A stretch of DNA of 64,000 nt, taken from assembly GCA_947503835.1 (NCBI GenBank), contig CANNFM010000002.1, positions 485,048 to 549,047 of the forward strand. The letters run 5' to 3'. Under the pieces are notes generated by a model. It saw nothing but the letters and a program-made list of their open reading frames with translations. It did no database searches and was not told the DNA's origin. Within the stretch, counting starts at the first letter, position 1. Each line of letters starts with the position of its first letter. A program made the position numbers and the translations under genes. This document shows, piece by piece, positions 26,806 through 34,762 of this stretch. Source of the stretch: an uncultured Aquimarina sp. (lineage in GTDB: Bacteria > Bacteroidota > Bacteroidia > Flavobacteriales > Flavobacteriaceae).

Positions 26806-27819
26806 CTATTTTATATGTTTAGCTATGCTTTTTATATCTGAATCGGTAATATTATATGAACCTTCTTCTTTTAAATAAATAATCTCTCCCGTAAGACTAT
26901 GTATTACAGAAACTATCTTCTTTTGGTTAAATTGAGTATGCATTAAATAATAAAAGTCTTCATTATTAAGAATCTTTTCATTCAAGCTATTGTTATCTAT
27001 AACTTCATATTTATAACCGTATTTTCCGAACAATTCGTCAACAGTTCTTGTTTTACCCCAACTCGCAGTTAATGCATTATACTTCTTTAAAATCCATTTA
27101 GGAGCATACAAAGTTTTATCTTTTAATTCACGAATTTTATCTTCTTTTTCGATCCCGTCTTCGATTACCAAGTTTTCAGAATCAGAAAGTCTTCGGTTAA
27201 GCTCTTGAAAATAGTTCCTAACATATCCCATATCGAAATTGTAAAAACCTGGTTCTTCGCCATACTTTTCATTAATCTTGTCTGTGCTTCCAATTTTCAA
27301 TTTAGAACTAAAATCCTGACGATATCTAATGTTTGGTGTGAAAAATAATTCTGCGATATTTAAAGCATCGTATTTTAATTTCCCTTTTTTATTTTTTTTG
27401 ATATTCTCAAAATTAGACAACATCATAAATTTAAATACAATGTACTCGGCAACAGTTCTGGTTTGTGGCCCCATAAATCCACCAGATTTTTGTTTTTGAT
27501 AACCATTATCCACCAATCTGATGATTGAATTATCAGAAGAAATATAGGTCTCAGAAGAATTAGTATATGTTTCTTGATCAACAAAACTAAACTCATTAAA
27601 AGTCCATATTTCTGTAATTAGGGATTTAAATTTTTCTGCATCTAATAGTGATGGGATGACAAAAACTGTTTTGGTTTTTTTTAAATTATCAAAAACTCCT
27701 TTTTTATGTTTTGAAACATAGAGATTGATTGGTGATTTACTTTTTCCAACATTTACTTGTGCATAGCAACCAAAGGTCGTAACACAACTTAATAAAAGTA
27801 GAATTATAATTTGTCTCAT
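26806..27819 (-). CDS. Secreted hypothetical protein, 337 residues
   Basis: Signal peptide (MRQIIILLLLSCVTTFGCYAQ). The mature part is rich in lysine and aromatic residues with no motif I recognise; VFVIPSLLDAEKFKSLITEIW and YLMHTQFNQKKIVSVIHSLTG look like strands and helices of a globular periplasmic protein. It lies 41 bp downstream of 27861-29456 on the same strand, so the two are probably one operon and work together. Function unknown. Confidence 0.7.
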   Translation of the reverse strand: MRQIIILLLLSCVTTFGCYAQVNVGKSKSPINLYVSKHKKGVFDNLKKTKTVFVIPSLLDAEKFKSLITEIWTFNEFSFVDQETYTNSSETYISSDNSIIRLVDNGYQKQKSGGFMGPQTRTVAEYIVFKFMMLSNFENIKKNKKGKLKYDALNIAELFFTPNIRYRQDFSSKLKIGSTDKINEKYGEEPGFYNFDMGYVRNYFQELNRRLSDSENLVIEDGIEKEDKIRELKDKTLYAPKWILKKYNALTASWGKTRTVDELFGKYGYKYEVIDNNSLNEKILNNEDFYYLMHTQFNQKKIVSVIHSLTGEIIYLKEEGSYNITDSDIKSIAKHIK

Positions 27820-27860
27820 TATTGTTTGTGGTTTGGTTTTATAAAAAAATAGTAATAAGA

Positions 27861-29456
27861 TTATTTAGACAATGAAATTTTGAGTAGCAAATTACTCTTT
27901 TTACCATCATAAACCTCTAAGATCATATCCTTATTAGGCAATCTGGCGGCTTTAGTCACTTCTAAAACATCTAAACGAGAATTTCTAATATCACTACCTG
28001 TAAGGATAGCTTCTTTGGTAGCTTCTCCAGTTGCTTTATCTATAACATAAGTTGTTAAATAATTAAACTCTTTTTTACCATCAAAATATCGGGCAGGAGT
28101 TTCTTCAAATGATCGTTTAAGGTTGGTAAAATCATCAATAAAAAATAAGTAATATTTTCCATCGTTCTCAAAATTAATATACGACATACTTCTTTTACTT
28201 ATCGTACCCATTTGCCATTTTGGAAGCTTATGCATCCATTCTAAAGTACTTTTAGAAGACAACTTAAACACAAAAATATCTCTATAATAATATTTATATG
28301 TGGTTCTGGATCCAGATGAGCTAGAGGTAGTAAATGATTCTGCATAACGTTGCTCTCCAAACAAAGTAGTACTTCCGTCTGTATTAAAAACGATATCGTT
28401 GATCTTAAGTTTTTCTAAATCTTTTAGGTCATCTTCTTTTTGAGTTCCTTCGTTGATACGTGCCTCTCTTTGAAGCGCTAAATCCTGTAGTTTTTCTGTA
28501 GGGATATTACTTTTTATAAGTGAGCTTATCGAACCATCATTAGCTAAAGTAGCCGAAAAGACACCCGATATTTCAGTTTTATTGGTCGTATTGGCATAAA
28601 ATCCAGAAAATGTTACTTTACCTTCATTAGTAAGCTCTATAGCACCAGCTGTAATAGCACTTTTGGGGATATCAATTCGATGTTTAACAACCTCTCCACT
28701 ATCTTCAGTGATTTTATATATTTCGGTATGATAGGTCGACTCTAGTTTATCTCTATATTGTGATACGTCATTAAAAACAGAAGCTGTCATAAAGAAATTT
28801 CCTTTATTGTCGATCGCAAAATCCTCGTATTGCATTTTATCAGATGCATAGGGCATAGCTACCTTTCGTCGCCATAACATATTAAGCCCATCACTAAAAA
28901 CAGTAATCCCAATCTTATCTGCTTTACCATCTCCCGATTTGATTCGAAACAAAACCACAAGTTTTTTTTCATCTGGAGATTTTTTAAATGCAAATTGATT
29001 TATTCTTCCTCCGGCATCAAAACCATAAGTGCTTTTAAAACCAAAATCTCTAGCGACACCTTCTTTCTCATTAATAAGTTGAATGGGTTTTTCTGCTACG
29101 ATCCCTGTAAGCGAAATTTTTTGGCCATATGCTCTATTGCCTTTCGTATAAAAAACAACTGCTTTATCATTAAGTTTCATCACCGTCTGAAAATCACCTT
29201 TATCCTCTATAACCTGCCTTTTCTTAACATCTTCTTTTAGGTCTTCTAAAGAGTATCGCTGTATGGTCATGGTATTACGACCTTTCTTGATCGAAACCAA
29301 TCGATTTCCTGAAGCAACTTGATAGGTATTTATACTTTTTATACGTTTATACTTCTCTCCACCTTTAAAAGCGAAATCTTTAAGCAAAACGGGTTTTTGG
29401 GCGAAAGCATAACCACTAAAAAATAAGGTAAAGATTAGAATATACTTAATATTCAT
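27861..29456 (-). CDS. Secreted hypothetical protein, beta-propeller-like, 531 residues
   Basis: The start chosen is ATG 29454-29456 (MNIKYILIFTLFFSGYAFAQ), which gives a clean signal peptide; an upstream ATG at 29483 adds nine unlikely codons. The mature region has repeated strands such as FAIDNKGNFFMTASVF, IELTNEGKVTFSGFY and IVFNTDGSTTLFGEQ, a layout like a lipoprotein-type beta-propeller. A coiled stretch rich in Lys/Glu (around 325-355) precedes a second beta region ending near NRILDVLEV. No family name is offered. Upstream partner of 26806-27819. Confidence 0.72.
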   Translation of the reverse strand: MNIKYILIFTLFFSGYAFAQKPVLLKDFAFKGGEKYKRIKSINTYQVASGNRLVSIKKGRNTMTIQRYSLEDLKEDVKKRQVIEDKGDFQTVMKLNDKAVVFYTKGNRAYGQKISLTGIVAEKPIQLINEKEGVARDFGFKSTYGFDAGGRINQFAFKKSPDEKKLVVLFRIKSGDGKADKIGITVFSDGLNMLWRRKVAMPYASDKMQYEDFAIDNKGNFFMTASVFNDVSQYRDKLESTYHTEIYKITEDSGEVVKHRIDIPKSAITAGAIELTNEGKVTFSGFYANTTNKTEISGVFSATLANDGSISSLIKSNIPTEKLQDLALQREARINEGTQKEDDLKDLEKLKINDIVFNTDGSTTLFGEQRYAESFTTSSSSGSRTTYKYYYRDIFVFKLSSKSTLEWMHKLPKWQMGTISKRSMSYINFENDGKYYLFFIDDFTNLKRSFEETPARYFDGKKEFNYLTTYVIDKATGEATKEAILTGSDIRNSRLDVLEVTKAARLPNKDMILEVYDGKKSNLLLKISLSK

Positions 29457-29649
29457 ATTTATAGTATTTTTATACATACTCATAACATAATAAATAGGTC
29501 ATTATTACACAAATATATGAAAAGAAGTGTTTAGGGGTTATTTGAACTTCAGATTTAGGGTTTTGCCGAAATAAATTATGGAGAAAAAACTGATTTTCAA
29601 CTTTTTAAAAAGAAGCTGAAATCAAATAGAAAATAATGATAAAAAAATG

Positions 29650-29680
29650 TTGCATTGTAGATACATAAAAGTTACATTTG
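29650..29680 (+). promoter_or_regulatory. Promoter of the tRNA-Ser/Pro/Arg cluster
   Basis: TACATTTG (29673-29680) matches TAnnTTTG and has a TTG at 29650-29652, 20 bp upstream, as the -33 element. It is followed by a GC-rich stretch, CATCCGCATT, like that of the tRNA-Ser promoter at 63549. Confidence 0.65.
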
Positions 29681-29727
29681 CATCCGCATTTGAAATATTA
29701 AATGCGACGTTCATAACAAAATATTTA

Positions 29728-29811
29728 GGAGAGGTGCCAGAGTGGTAATGGAGCAGATTGCTAATCTGTCAACGCGTAAGTGTTGCCGGGGTTCGAATCC
29801 CCGTCTCTCCG
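29728..29811 (+). tRNA. tRNA-Ser (anticodon GCU)
   Basis: Full cloverleaf: acceptor GGAGAGG pairs with TCTCTCC (one G-T), anticodon loop TTGCTAA with GCT, extended variable arm, T-arm GGGGTTCGAATCCCC. The long variable arm identifies serine. The discriminator is G and CCA is not encoded in full. Confidence 0.95.
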
Positions 29812-29822
29812 CATTATTGTTT

Positions 29823-29897
29823 CGGGGTGTAGCGTAGCCCGGTTATCGCGCCGCGTTTGGGACGCGGAGGTCGCAGGTTCGAATCCTGCCACCCCGA
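29823..29897 (+). tRNA. tRNA-Pro (anticodon UGG)
   Basis: Acceptor CGGGGTG pairs with CACCCCG, anticodon loop TTTGGGA carries TGG, and the T-arm is CAGGTTCGAATCCTG. Discriminator A. CCA is not encoded. Confidence 0.95.
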
Positions 29898-29916
29898 CAA
29901 TTTTTTTAAGAGTTAC

Positions 29917-29990
29917 GGGCTCGTAGCTCAGCTGGATAGAGCACCTCCCTTCTAAGGAGGCGGTCATAGGTTCGAATCCTATCGGGCTCA
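29917..29990 (+). tRNA. tRNA-Arg (anticodon UCU)
   Basis: Acceptor GGGCTCG pairs with CGGGCTC (two G-T pairs), D-arm GCTC...GAGC, anticodon loop CTTCTAA with TCT, T-arm TAGGTTCGAATCCTA. Discriminator A. CCA is not encoded. Confidence 0.94.
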
Positions 29991-30083
29991 CATCAAGCCA
30001 TACTAGAAATAGTGTGGCTTTTTTGTTTCTAATTGTTACTTTTATAGCTTAGAAATAATAGTAATTGTTATCTACAATTTTGA

Positions 30084-30374
30084 ATGAAAATTAAATGGGA
30101 AAAATATAATCCTGAATGACTTGCCGAACTAGCTCAGAAACAAATTCCTGAGGAGGTTGAGATAATAAGTTCTATTCGAAATTGTACTCAAATTTATTGG
30201 GAAAGTAGAGCGTACGGTTATTTTATCGAGCCTAAAAATGCTAATCAGCCAAATTCTGAATGGCAATTTGAACAAAACATCATGCTATCCGATAAGAAAG
30301 AAGGTGAACTTATATTGGATATTCTGACTGACAAAAGAATAGGCGGAATTGAATTTATGAAATATTTGAAATGA
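30084..30374 (+). pseudogene. 97-codon gene interrupted by one in-frame TGA
   Basis: Reading from ATG 30084 gives MKIKWEKYNPE, a TGA at codon 12 (30117-30119), then 84 codons of uninterrupted protein-like sequence (LAELAQKQIPEEVEIISS, YGYFIEPKNANQPNSEW, ending MKYLK) to a TGA at 30372. Its composition looks like protein and not random AT-rich DNA. A TGG (Trp) to TGA change would explain the stop. There is no ATG shortly after it, so the gene is probably inactivated unless translation restarts at a non-ATG codon. The family is not recognised. Confidence 0.6.
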
Positions 30375-30437
30375 CTAATCTGAACAATGCATATCACAAA
30401 GTAAGTTTTAACAATGGTGAATGTAAAGGTGGAAATT

Positions 30438-32285
30438 ATGGAAGACAATAAAATACTAAATTATATTAAAAAGGTATTAGAAAATATGCCAACTGGCTGG
30501 TTGAGTATTACAACCCATCGACTAGATATTTATGATGAAAAATTAGCCAAAGCTCAATTCTTAGAACAGTTTGAAATTTTATTTAACAACAATAATTCTG
30601 AATCATCGGCACTAAGTGAATTACCTACTGCGTACGACTATATTAGATTAGGTCATCCATTATCTTGTATACTAGAATGGGGAATTGCTAACTTAAATAA
30701 TCTAAAACCGAAAAATGTAATAAGCTTTTCATCAAAGACGATTCCTATTTTGGCAATTCTAAGAAAAAATTTATTAGATAATAAAAATACCCAAATCATT
30801 TATACAGGTGAATTACCAGATGTTTTTGATGCTGAATTACTAAAGCGTGTTTATGGCTATACATTTGAAATAAAGAAAGTAGCGCAAATATCAGCCATTC
30901 CTGAGTTTGACGGTAGTACTATTTTTGTTTCACAACAAGATGAAATTTATAATGTTGATCTCACCCAAAATATTGACTTTTTTATCAATACTCATTCTCA
31001 CCTTGGAAGTATTTTATTAGTAAACGGTGAAGAAAATGAAAGTTACGTCTCAGACATTCAGCATGTTCGGAGAAGAGAGACCATTGCAATGACACCCGCC
31101 AATTCTCTTGCCGCATTAAGGTCGTTAATAGGCAAATCTTCTTTTGATACTAAGAAAAGTAATGTCGAAACAAACAAAACACGTGTCTTAGATTCAATTG
31201 CAGCTATTACCGGTACAAATACAAAGGCACTGGTTGGTTCTAGTGGACTATCTATTCAATATGCGATTTTAATGGGGCTAATTCATGATGCACTAGAAAA
31301 ACATAAAGGAAAAGATATCAAAATTATTGTTCCTCCAAACTGTTATGGCGGAACAAATGACCAGGCAAGAAGAGTTGCTGCTTGCATTGATAATGTAGAA
31401 ATCTTGGATTTACCAGTTGATGGTGGTCACGATATGGTTCAAAGTATTGATCTAGTTTTAGATAAAATTGCTAACCAAGATGCTATCCCTTACATAATCG
31501 CTGAGATCCCAACAAACCCCAGGGTTGAAGTTCCAGATCTTACACAATTAAAAGAGGTTTTAAGTAAAGAACGCTACACTGCGGCTGGTGAAATTGCTAT
31601 CGATCCCGTTTTTATTTTAGATCAAACATTTTGCCCTAATGTTCACTTTTTGGGTGAAGATGAAATACTCTCAACTGTTAGGACCATTTCATTTGCTAGT
31701 GGATCGAAATTTCCAAGTGGTGGGCTATGTACTGCTGGCTACTGTGTAGGGAATAAAAAAACTGCAGCTTTGATGGGCACCATAGAATTGCATCTAAAAC
31801 TTTGTGATAACGAGGCTACAGATCTTCAAATGGAAATATTGGCAAAACAAATGCCTTCAATGAATCAAAGAATTAAGGATGCTTATACCAATACACGTGA
31901 ATTTGTAAACTTCATCAAGGATACTTTACCTGAGGCGAAAATCAATTTTGTTTCTTCAGCATTGGCAAAAAAAGGATTTACTCCATCCGTATTTTCATTA
32001 GATCTTCCCACTAGGGGTAATACCGATGAAGAAAAAGAATCTTATAAAAGAGCGCTAAACCATAAGCTAATCAATTTAATGATTACAGAAATCCCTAATG
32101 AAAGTAAGTTTTGTGTAAGCTATGGGCAGTTAAAAGGATGCTATTGGACCATACCAGCAACATCTACTCAAGGGACCACTAAAGAAGGCGACAAAGATTA
32201 TATTGCCCGTGTAGCACTTTCTCCTGATATGGATCTTGAGCTTCATAAAAAAGTCTTTTTAGATTTTGTTGAAAATATTGGATAA
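30438..32285 (+). CDS. Atypical PLP-dependent Cys/Met-metabolism-type enzyme with long N-terminal extension
   Basis: The 615-residue product starts at ATG 30438 after a GGTGGA ribosome-binding sequence; an in-frame ATG lies at 30414. The C-terminal half (about 215-615) has features of the cystathionine-gamma-synthase fold: IPTNPRVEVPDLTQL, FILDQTFCPN with the PLP-binding aspartate, and ISFASGSKFPSGGLCTAGY with the Schiff-base lysine. The first 210 residues contain TAYDYIRLGHPLSCILEW and strands that look like a worn copy of the same fold; this is inference. Its length is nearly double that of ordinary members (about 390, compare 60287-61456). The substrate is unknown, probably a sulfur or gamma-substituted amino acid. 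Confidence 0.65.
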   Translation: MEDNKILNYIKKVLENMPTGWLSITTHRLDIYDEKLAKAQFLEQFEILFNNNNSESSALSELPTAYDYIRLGHPLSCILEWGIANLNNLKPKNVISFSSKTIPILAILRKNLLDNKNTQIIYTGELPDVFDAELLKRVYGYTFEIKKVAQISAIPEFDGSTIFVSQQDEIYNVDLTQNIDFFINTHSHLGSILLVNGEENESYVSDIQHVRRRETIAMTPANSLAALRSLIGKSSFDTKKSNVETNKTRVLDSIAAITGTNTKALVGSSGLSIQYAILMGLIHDALEKHKGKDIKIIVPPNCYGGTNDQARRVAACIDNVEILDLPVDGGHDMVQSIDLVLDKIANQDAIPYIIAEIPTNPRVEVPDLTQLKEVLSKERYTAAGEIAIDPVFILDQTFCPNVHFLGEDEILSTVRTISFASGSKFPSGGLCTAGYCVGNKKTAALMGTIELHLKLCDNEATDLQMEILAKQMPSMNQRIKDAYTNTREFVNFIKDTLPEAKINFVSSALAKKGFTPSVFSLDLPTRGNTDEEKESYKRALNHKLINLMITEIPNESKFCVSYGQLKGCYWTIPATSTQGTTKEGDKDYIARVALSPDMDLELHKKVFLDFVENIG

Positions 32286-32338
32286 TGACCGAGGTGGTGA
32301 GAGCCTCTCCGCCTTTTCTCATAGCTAACCCCGTGGCT

Positions 32339-32361
32339 GGCGCAAGTTTGCAACTTGTGCC
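32339..32361. repeat. REP-like palindrome
   Basis: GGCGCAAGTT (32339-32348) pairs with AACTTGTGCC (32352-32361) with one G-T pair and a 3-nt loop. Its GC-rich palindrome in otherwise AT-rich intergenic DNA has the form of a repetitive extragenic palindromic element. A further GC-rich, partly self-complementary patch lies just before it (32292-32313). Confidence 0.5.
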
Positions 32362-32386
32362 TCCTCTATCACATGTAATAAAAATA

Positions 32387-32426
32387 CAAAAGCTATGATA
32401 CTAACGATACCATAGCTTTGTTTTGT
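32387..32426. terminator. Terminator hairpin between converging genes
   Basis: AAAGCTATG (32389-32397) pairs with CATAGCTTT (32411-32419), with a 13-nt loop and T-rich flank on the plus strand and A-rich flank on the other. It can end both the PLP-enzyme gene and the convergent FKBP gene. Confidence 0.55.
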
Positions 32427-32441
32427 CTATTCTTTATTCTC

Positions 32442-32494
32442 ATCTCCAGCGAATCCCTGACGGCACCAGAAACATTCTGGCGCTAGCAGGAGAT
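32442..32494. repeat. Long imperfect hairpin, REP/MITE-like
   Basis: ATCTCC (32442-32447) pairs with GGAGAT (32489-32494), and inside this GCACCAGAA (32463-32471) pairs with TTCTGGCGC (32475-32483). The result is a two-part stem of over 50 nt. Its GC content is higher than its surroundings. It is not explained by the coding genes. Confidence 0.5.
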
Positions 32495-32544
32495 TTAGAT
32501 TTAAAAAGGACTACCATCAAGTCTGTACATATGATCATATAAGA

Positions 32545-33081
32545 TTATGGCTTTACGACAATATTTAATTCTACCTCGAACATTAAATTCGTTTCAGCAG
32601 AAATATAATTATCGCCATAGGATTGACCATATTTTCCATAACACAAGTAAGCAGGAACCAGCATCGTTAGTATAGAACCTTCATTAACCAAAAATAATCC
32701 TTCTTTAAATCCTTCTATCAAATAATCAAAACGTACTACCTGTCCGTATGGATTGTTTTCTCGATTAGATCCACCTAAGAGTTCTTCCGTTTCCAGGTTA
32801 GTTGTTTTAAAATGAAAGATCACCTGATCCCCTTCTTCGGGAGTTAATCCATCTCCTTGTTGATCTATACGATAAAACAAGCCCGATTCGGTTTTTGTCA
32901 TTCCTGTAATCTCGTTCTTTGCAATATAGGTTTCGATTCTTGCAATCTCGGCATCTTTTTCTTCTTGTGTATATTCAAAAAATTCAGGAGGTATAATTGT
33001 TGGTGGAATACCGTCATCATCTGATTTGCAAGAAAACAGTAAGGTGATCATACTCAATACTACAATGGTTTTTTTAATCAT
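32545..33081 (-). CDS. FKBP-type peptidyl-prolyl cis-trans isomerase lipoprotein
   Basis: The 178-residue product has a lipobox (LLFSC, cysteine near residue 18) followed by a short Asp/Ser-rich linker and the FKBP domain. Recognisable parts are SGLFYRIDQQGDGLTPEEGDQVIFHFKTT (start of the beta-sheet), FDYLIEGFKEGLFLVNEGSILTMLVPAYLCYGKYG (helix and hydrophobic pocket loop) and LMFEVELNIV at the end. It catalyses proline isomerisation of periplasmic proteins and is probably anchored to the outer membrane. It is convergent with the PLP enzyme gene. Confidence 0.9.
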   Translation of the reverse strand: MIKKTIVVLSMITLLFSCKSDDDGIPPTIIPPEFFEYTQEEKDAEIARIETYIAKNEITGMTKTESGLFYRIDQQGDGLTPEEGDQVIFHFKTTNLETEELLGGSNRENNPYGQVVRFDYLIEGFKEGLFLVNEGSILTMLVPAYLCYGKYGQSYGDNYISAETNLMFEVELNIVVKP

Positions 33082-33259
33082 GTTGTTTGTTTTTGTGTAT
33101 TATATATTTGGTTAAATTTTAAATTGATTACAATAGTAAAACATGCCAGTTTCACTTTTCGGGACTGGGAGGCCGCGATATGTTAAACTTTTGTTAATTA
33201 TAAAAAGACTACTTCGTTGTCCTCCCGTTCACAAACTACTAACTCCTGACTCCCGACTC

Positions 33260-33526
33260 CTAACTAACATACTCCCCCACTCCCCGTTGCTCTTTGGCAA
33301 AAAAACCAACCGTAAAACCCACCGCTCTTTCATACACAAAACTTTGAATATTAAAATCATAGTCTATCGGGGCATCGAGTTGTTTCATGATATTAATGAT
33401 ACGATATAGCTTGGTTTTTGAGATCCCCAGTTTGTAGGCAAATTCTTCGGGTGACCCTGTGGCTTGCATACGAATCAATCTGTCTATTCTTTGTATCAGT
33501 TCTATCTGTTTGATCATGATGTTCAT
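33260..33526 (-). CDS. Small helix-turn-helix DNA-binding protein
   Basis: The 88-residue product begins MNIMIKQIELIQRIDRLIRMQ; a start at the fourth residue is also possible. The helix-turn-helix is GSPEEFAYKLGISKTKLYRIINIMKQLD (about 24-52), followed by a beta pair (DYDFNIQSFVYERAVGFTVGFF). I recall similar 75-90 residue proteins in many Flavobacteriaceae, so this is a real gene and not a chance ORF. It probably regulates transcription. Its neighbour at 33714-33986 on the same strand is another tiny protein of the same kind of locus. Confidence 0.7.
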   Translation of the reverse strand: MNIMIKQIELIQRIDRLIRMQATGSPEEFAYKLGISKTKLYRIINIMKQLDAPIDYDFNIQSFVYERAVGFTVGFFAKEQRGVGEYVS

Positions 33527-33573
33527 TGCTTTCCCTTTTTTTAATCGTTAGTAGTGGGTATCTCAGGTTTTTT

Positions 33574-33648
33574 GCCCTTCGGCAAGCTCAGGGTAACACC
33601 CTTCGGCAGGCCTGTCCTGAGCATGCCGAAGGGCTCAGGGTGACATTC
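33574..33648. repeat. GC-rich REP-like repeat unit
   Basis: GCCCTTCGGCA at 33574-33584 is inverted at 33624-33634 (TGCCGAAGGGC) and repeated directly at 33599-33608. GCTCAGGGTaACA and GCTCAGGGTGACA flank the element. Such CCTTCGGCA/CTCAGGGTGACA modules are scattered as repeats in flavobacterial genomes, to my knowledge. Its GC content stands far above the surrounding sequence. Confidence 0.6.
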
Positions 33649-33713
33649 TTTGACAACCCCATAATAGACTATAAAACACTCCTATCCTTTCCTCTGCTTG
33701 AAGAAGGAGCTTC

Positions 33714-33986
33714 TTATAACACTAGTTTTGAACTTCGGACTCCGAACCCCTGCCCCCCAACACCCAATCCCCTAAGCAAGAATACATTTCTGGCCTTATA
33801 GATAAGTTGTATGGCCTGATCGGTTGGGGTTTGCTTTTTGTAGAGTTTGGTGATCCAGAGATACAGGATCATTTCATAAGGACTATAATGTACCAGGTTG
33901 TACATAAATCGATCCATGGTAAGATGTAATGCGTGTAGGATATGGGCAATAAATTGGTGTTTACAGTGTTGTGGGTAGGCTTCCAT
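33714..33986 (-). CDS. Small conserved-looking protein, 90 residues
   Basis: Residues 12-72 (FIAHILHALHLTMDRFMYNLVHYSPYEMILYLWITKLYKK..., ending IYKARNVFLL) look like a folded alpha-helical protein; I recall relatives of about 70 residues in other Flavobacteriaceae. The last 18 residues (GLGVGGQGFGVRSSKLVL) are read from a C-rich, simple-sequence tail and probably represent loss of the ancestral stop. It lies on the same strand as the helix-turn-helix gene 33260-33526, with the GC-rich repeat element between. Role unknown. Confidence 0.55.
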   Translation of the reverse strand: MEAYPQHCKHQFIAHILHALHLTMDRFMYNLVHYSPYEMILYLWITKLYKKQTPTDQAIQLIYKARNVFLLRGLGVGGQGFGVRSSKLVL

Positions 33987-34438
33987 TTATTATGTTTTGT
34001 TGGAAGCAAATGTATGGGCGTGAATGGGTGATGTGCAAGGAAAGTATGTCGTGATTTATAAAATACAGGGTGCTATTTTATATATTTCGACTATAAAAAA
34101 CACACTTTAACCCATAAAAATCAGTGTGTTACAAAAGTAATAATATAATACACATATTATTATGTCATTACTTCTGTAAAAGTTAGGTACTGTATGATTG
34201 TAAGACTCATTATGACAACACTATCTATGTATTTACATCCCAACAAGTATTAAAAACATCTCTATCCTATCCTTTCCTCAGCTCGTCCACAACTAAATCA
34301 AGCTAAAATAGTGAATGTATATACTGTATTATTATTAGCAGGCCTAGTTTCAAAAAAAGAGCAGTGAATGAATATCCCAGGGTTCGGGATTCGAGAGCCT
34401 CACCCCTCGAGGGGACATCTTTTGAGAGTTTCTCCTTT
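33987..34438. other. Gene-free stretch before the tandem repeat
   Basis: AT-rich and without supportable genes. A segment near 34389-34402 (TTCGAGAGCCTCA) is the inverted form of the TGAGGCTCTCGAA found in the 56-bp repeat that follows, so the repeat array may extend back in degenerate inverted form. Confidence 0.45.
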
Positions 34439-34652
34439 TGAATCATCATCTTGGGCCATATCGTAGGTTGAGGCTCTCGAAACCGAAGTCCTACTGAATC
34501 ATCATCTTGCCCCATATCGTAGGTTGAGGCTCTCGAAACCGAAGTCCTACTGAATCATTATCTTGGACCATATCGTAGGTTGAGGCTCTCGAAACCGAAG
34601 TCCTACTGAATCATCATCTTGACCCATATCGTAGGTTGAGGCTCTCGAAACC
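34439..34652. repeat. 56-bp direct tandem repeat, four copies
   Basis: Units start at 34439, 34495, 34551 and 34607, exactly 56 bp apart; the fourth is cut after about 46 bp. All share TGAATCAT-ATCTTG, then CCATATCGTAGG and TTGAGGCTCTCGAAACC. They differ mainly in a five-base block (GGGCC, GCCCC, GGACC, GACCC) after the ATCTTG. The period is not a multiple of three, so it is not a protein repeat. Each unit contains GTAGGTT and AACC parts that can pair around GAGGCTCTC. No CRISPR features (spacers of unrelated sequence) are present. Confidence 0.9.
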
Positions 34653-34669
34653 TACACTATAAAAAAACA

Positions 34670-34697
34670 AAAAACCGAGATAGTCTCTCGGTTTTTG
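34670..34697. terminator. Bidirectional terminator downstream of the response-regulator gene
   Basis: AAAAACCGAGA (34670-34680) pairs with TCTCGGTTTTT (34686-34696) around a 5-nt loop, with A and T runs on both sides. It ends the minus-strand kinase/regulator operon. Confidence 0.8.
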
Positions 34698-34762
34698 TCA
34701 TCATCATCTAATCTCTGCTTTTATCGGCTCGCCAAAGTTGTATAAATGCAGGGATCGTTATA

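Noticed and set aside
29761..29991. Minus-strand ORF of 76 codons across the tRNA cluster
   Set aside because: It reads the complement of tRNA-Pro and tRNA-Arg (GFEPATSASQTRR and similar is a known artefact of antisense tRNA translation).
33143..33409. Plus-strand ORFs at 33143-33409 and 33526-33801
   Set aside because: They are antisense to the helix-turn-helix gene or read through the GC-rich repeat and simple C-rich tails.
34303..34515. 70-codon minus-strand ORF in the 56-bp repeat array
   Set aside because: It runs through two repeat copies in different frames; the 56-bp period rules out a real repeated coding unit.
34439..34652. CRISPR array
   Set aside because: Copies are contiguous (56-bp period with no unique spacers) and no cas genes are in the window.
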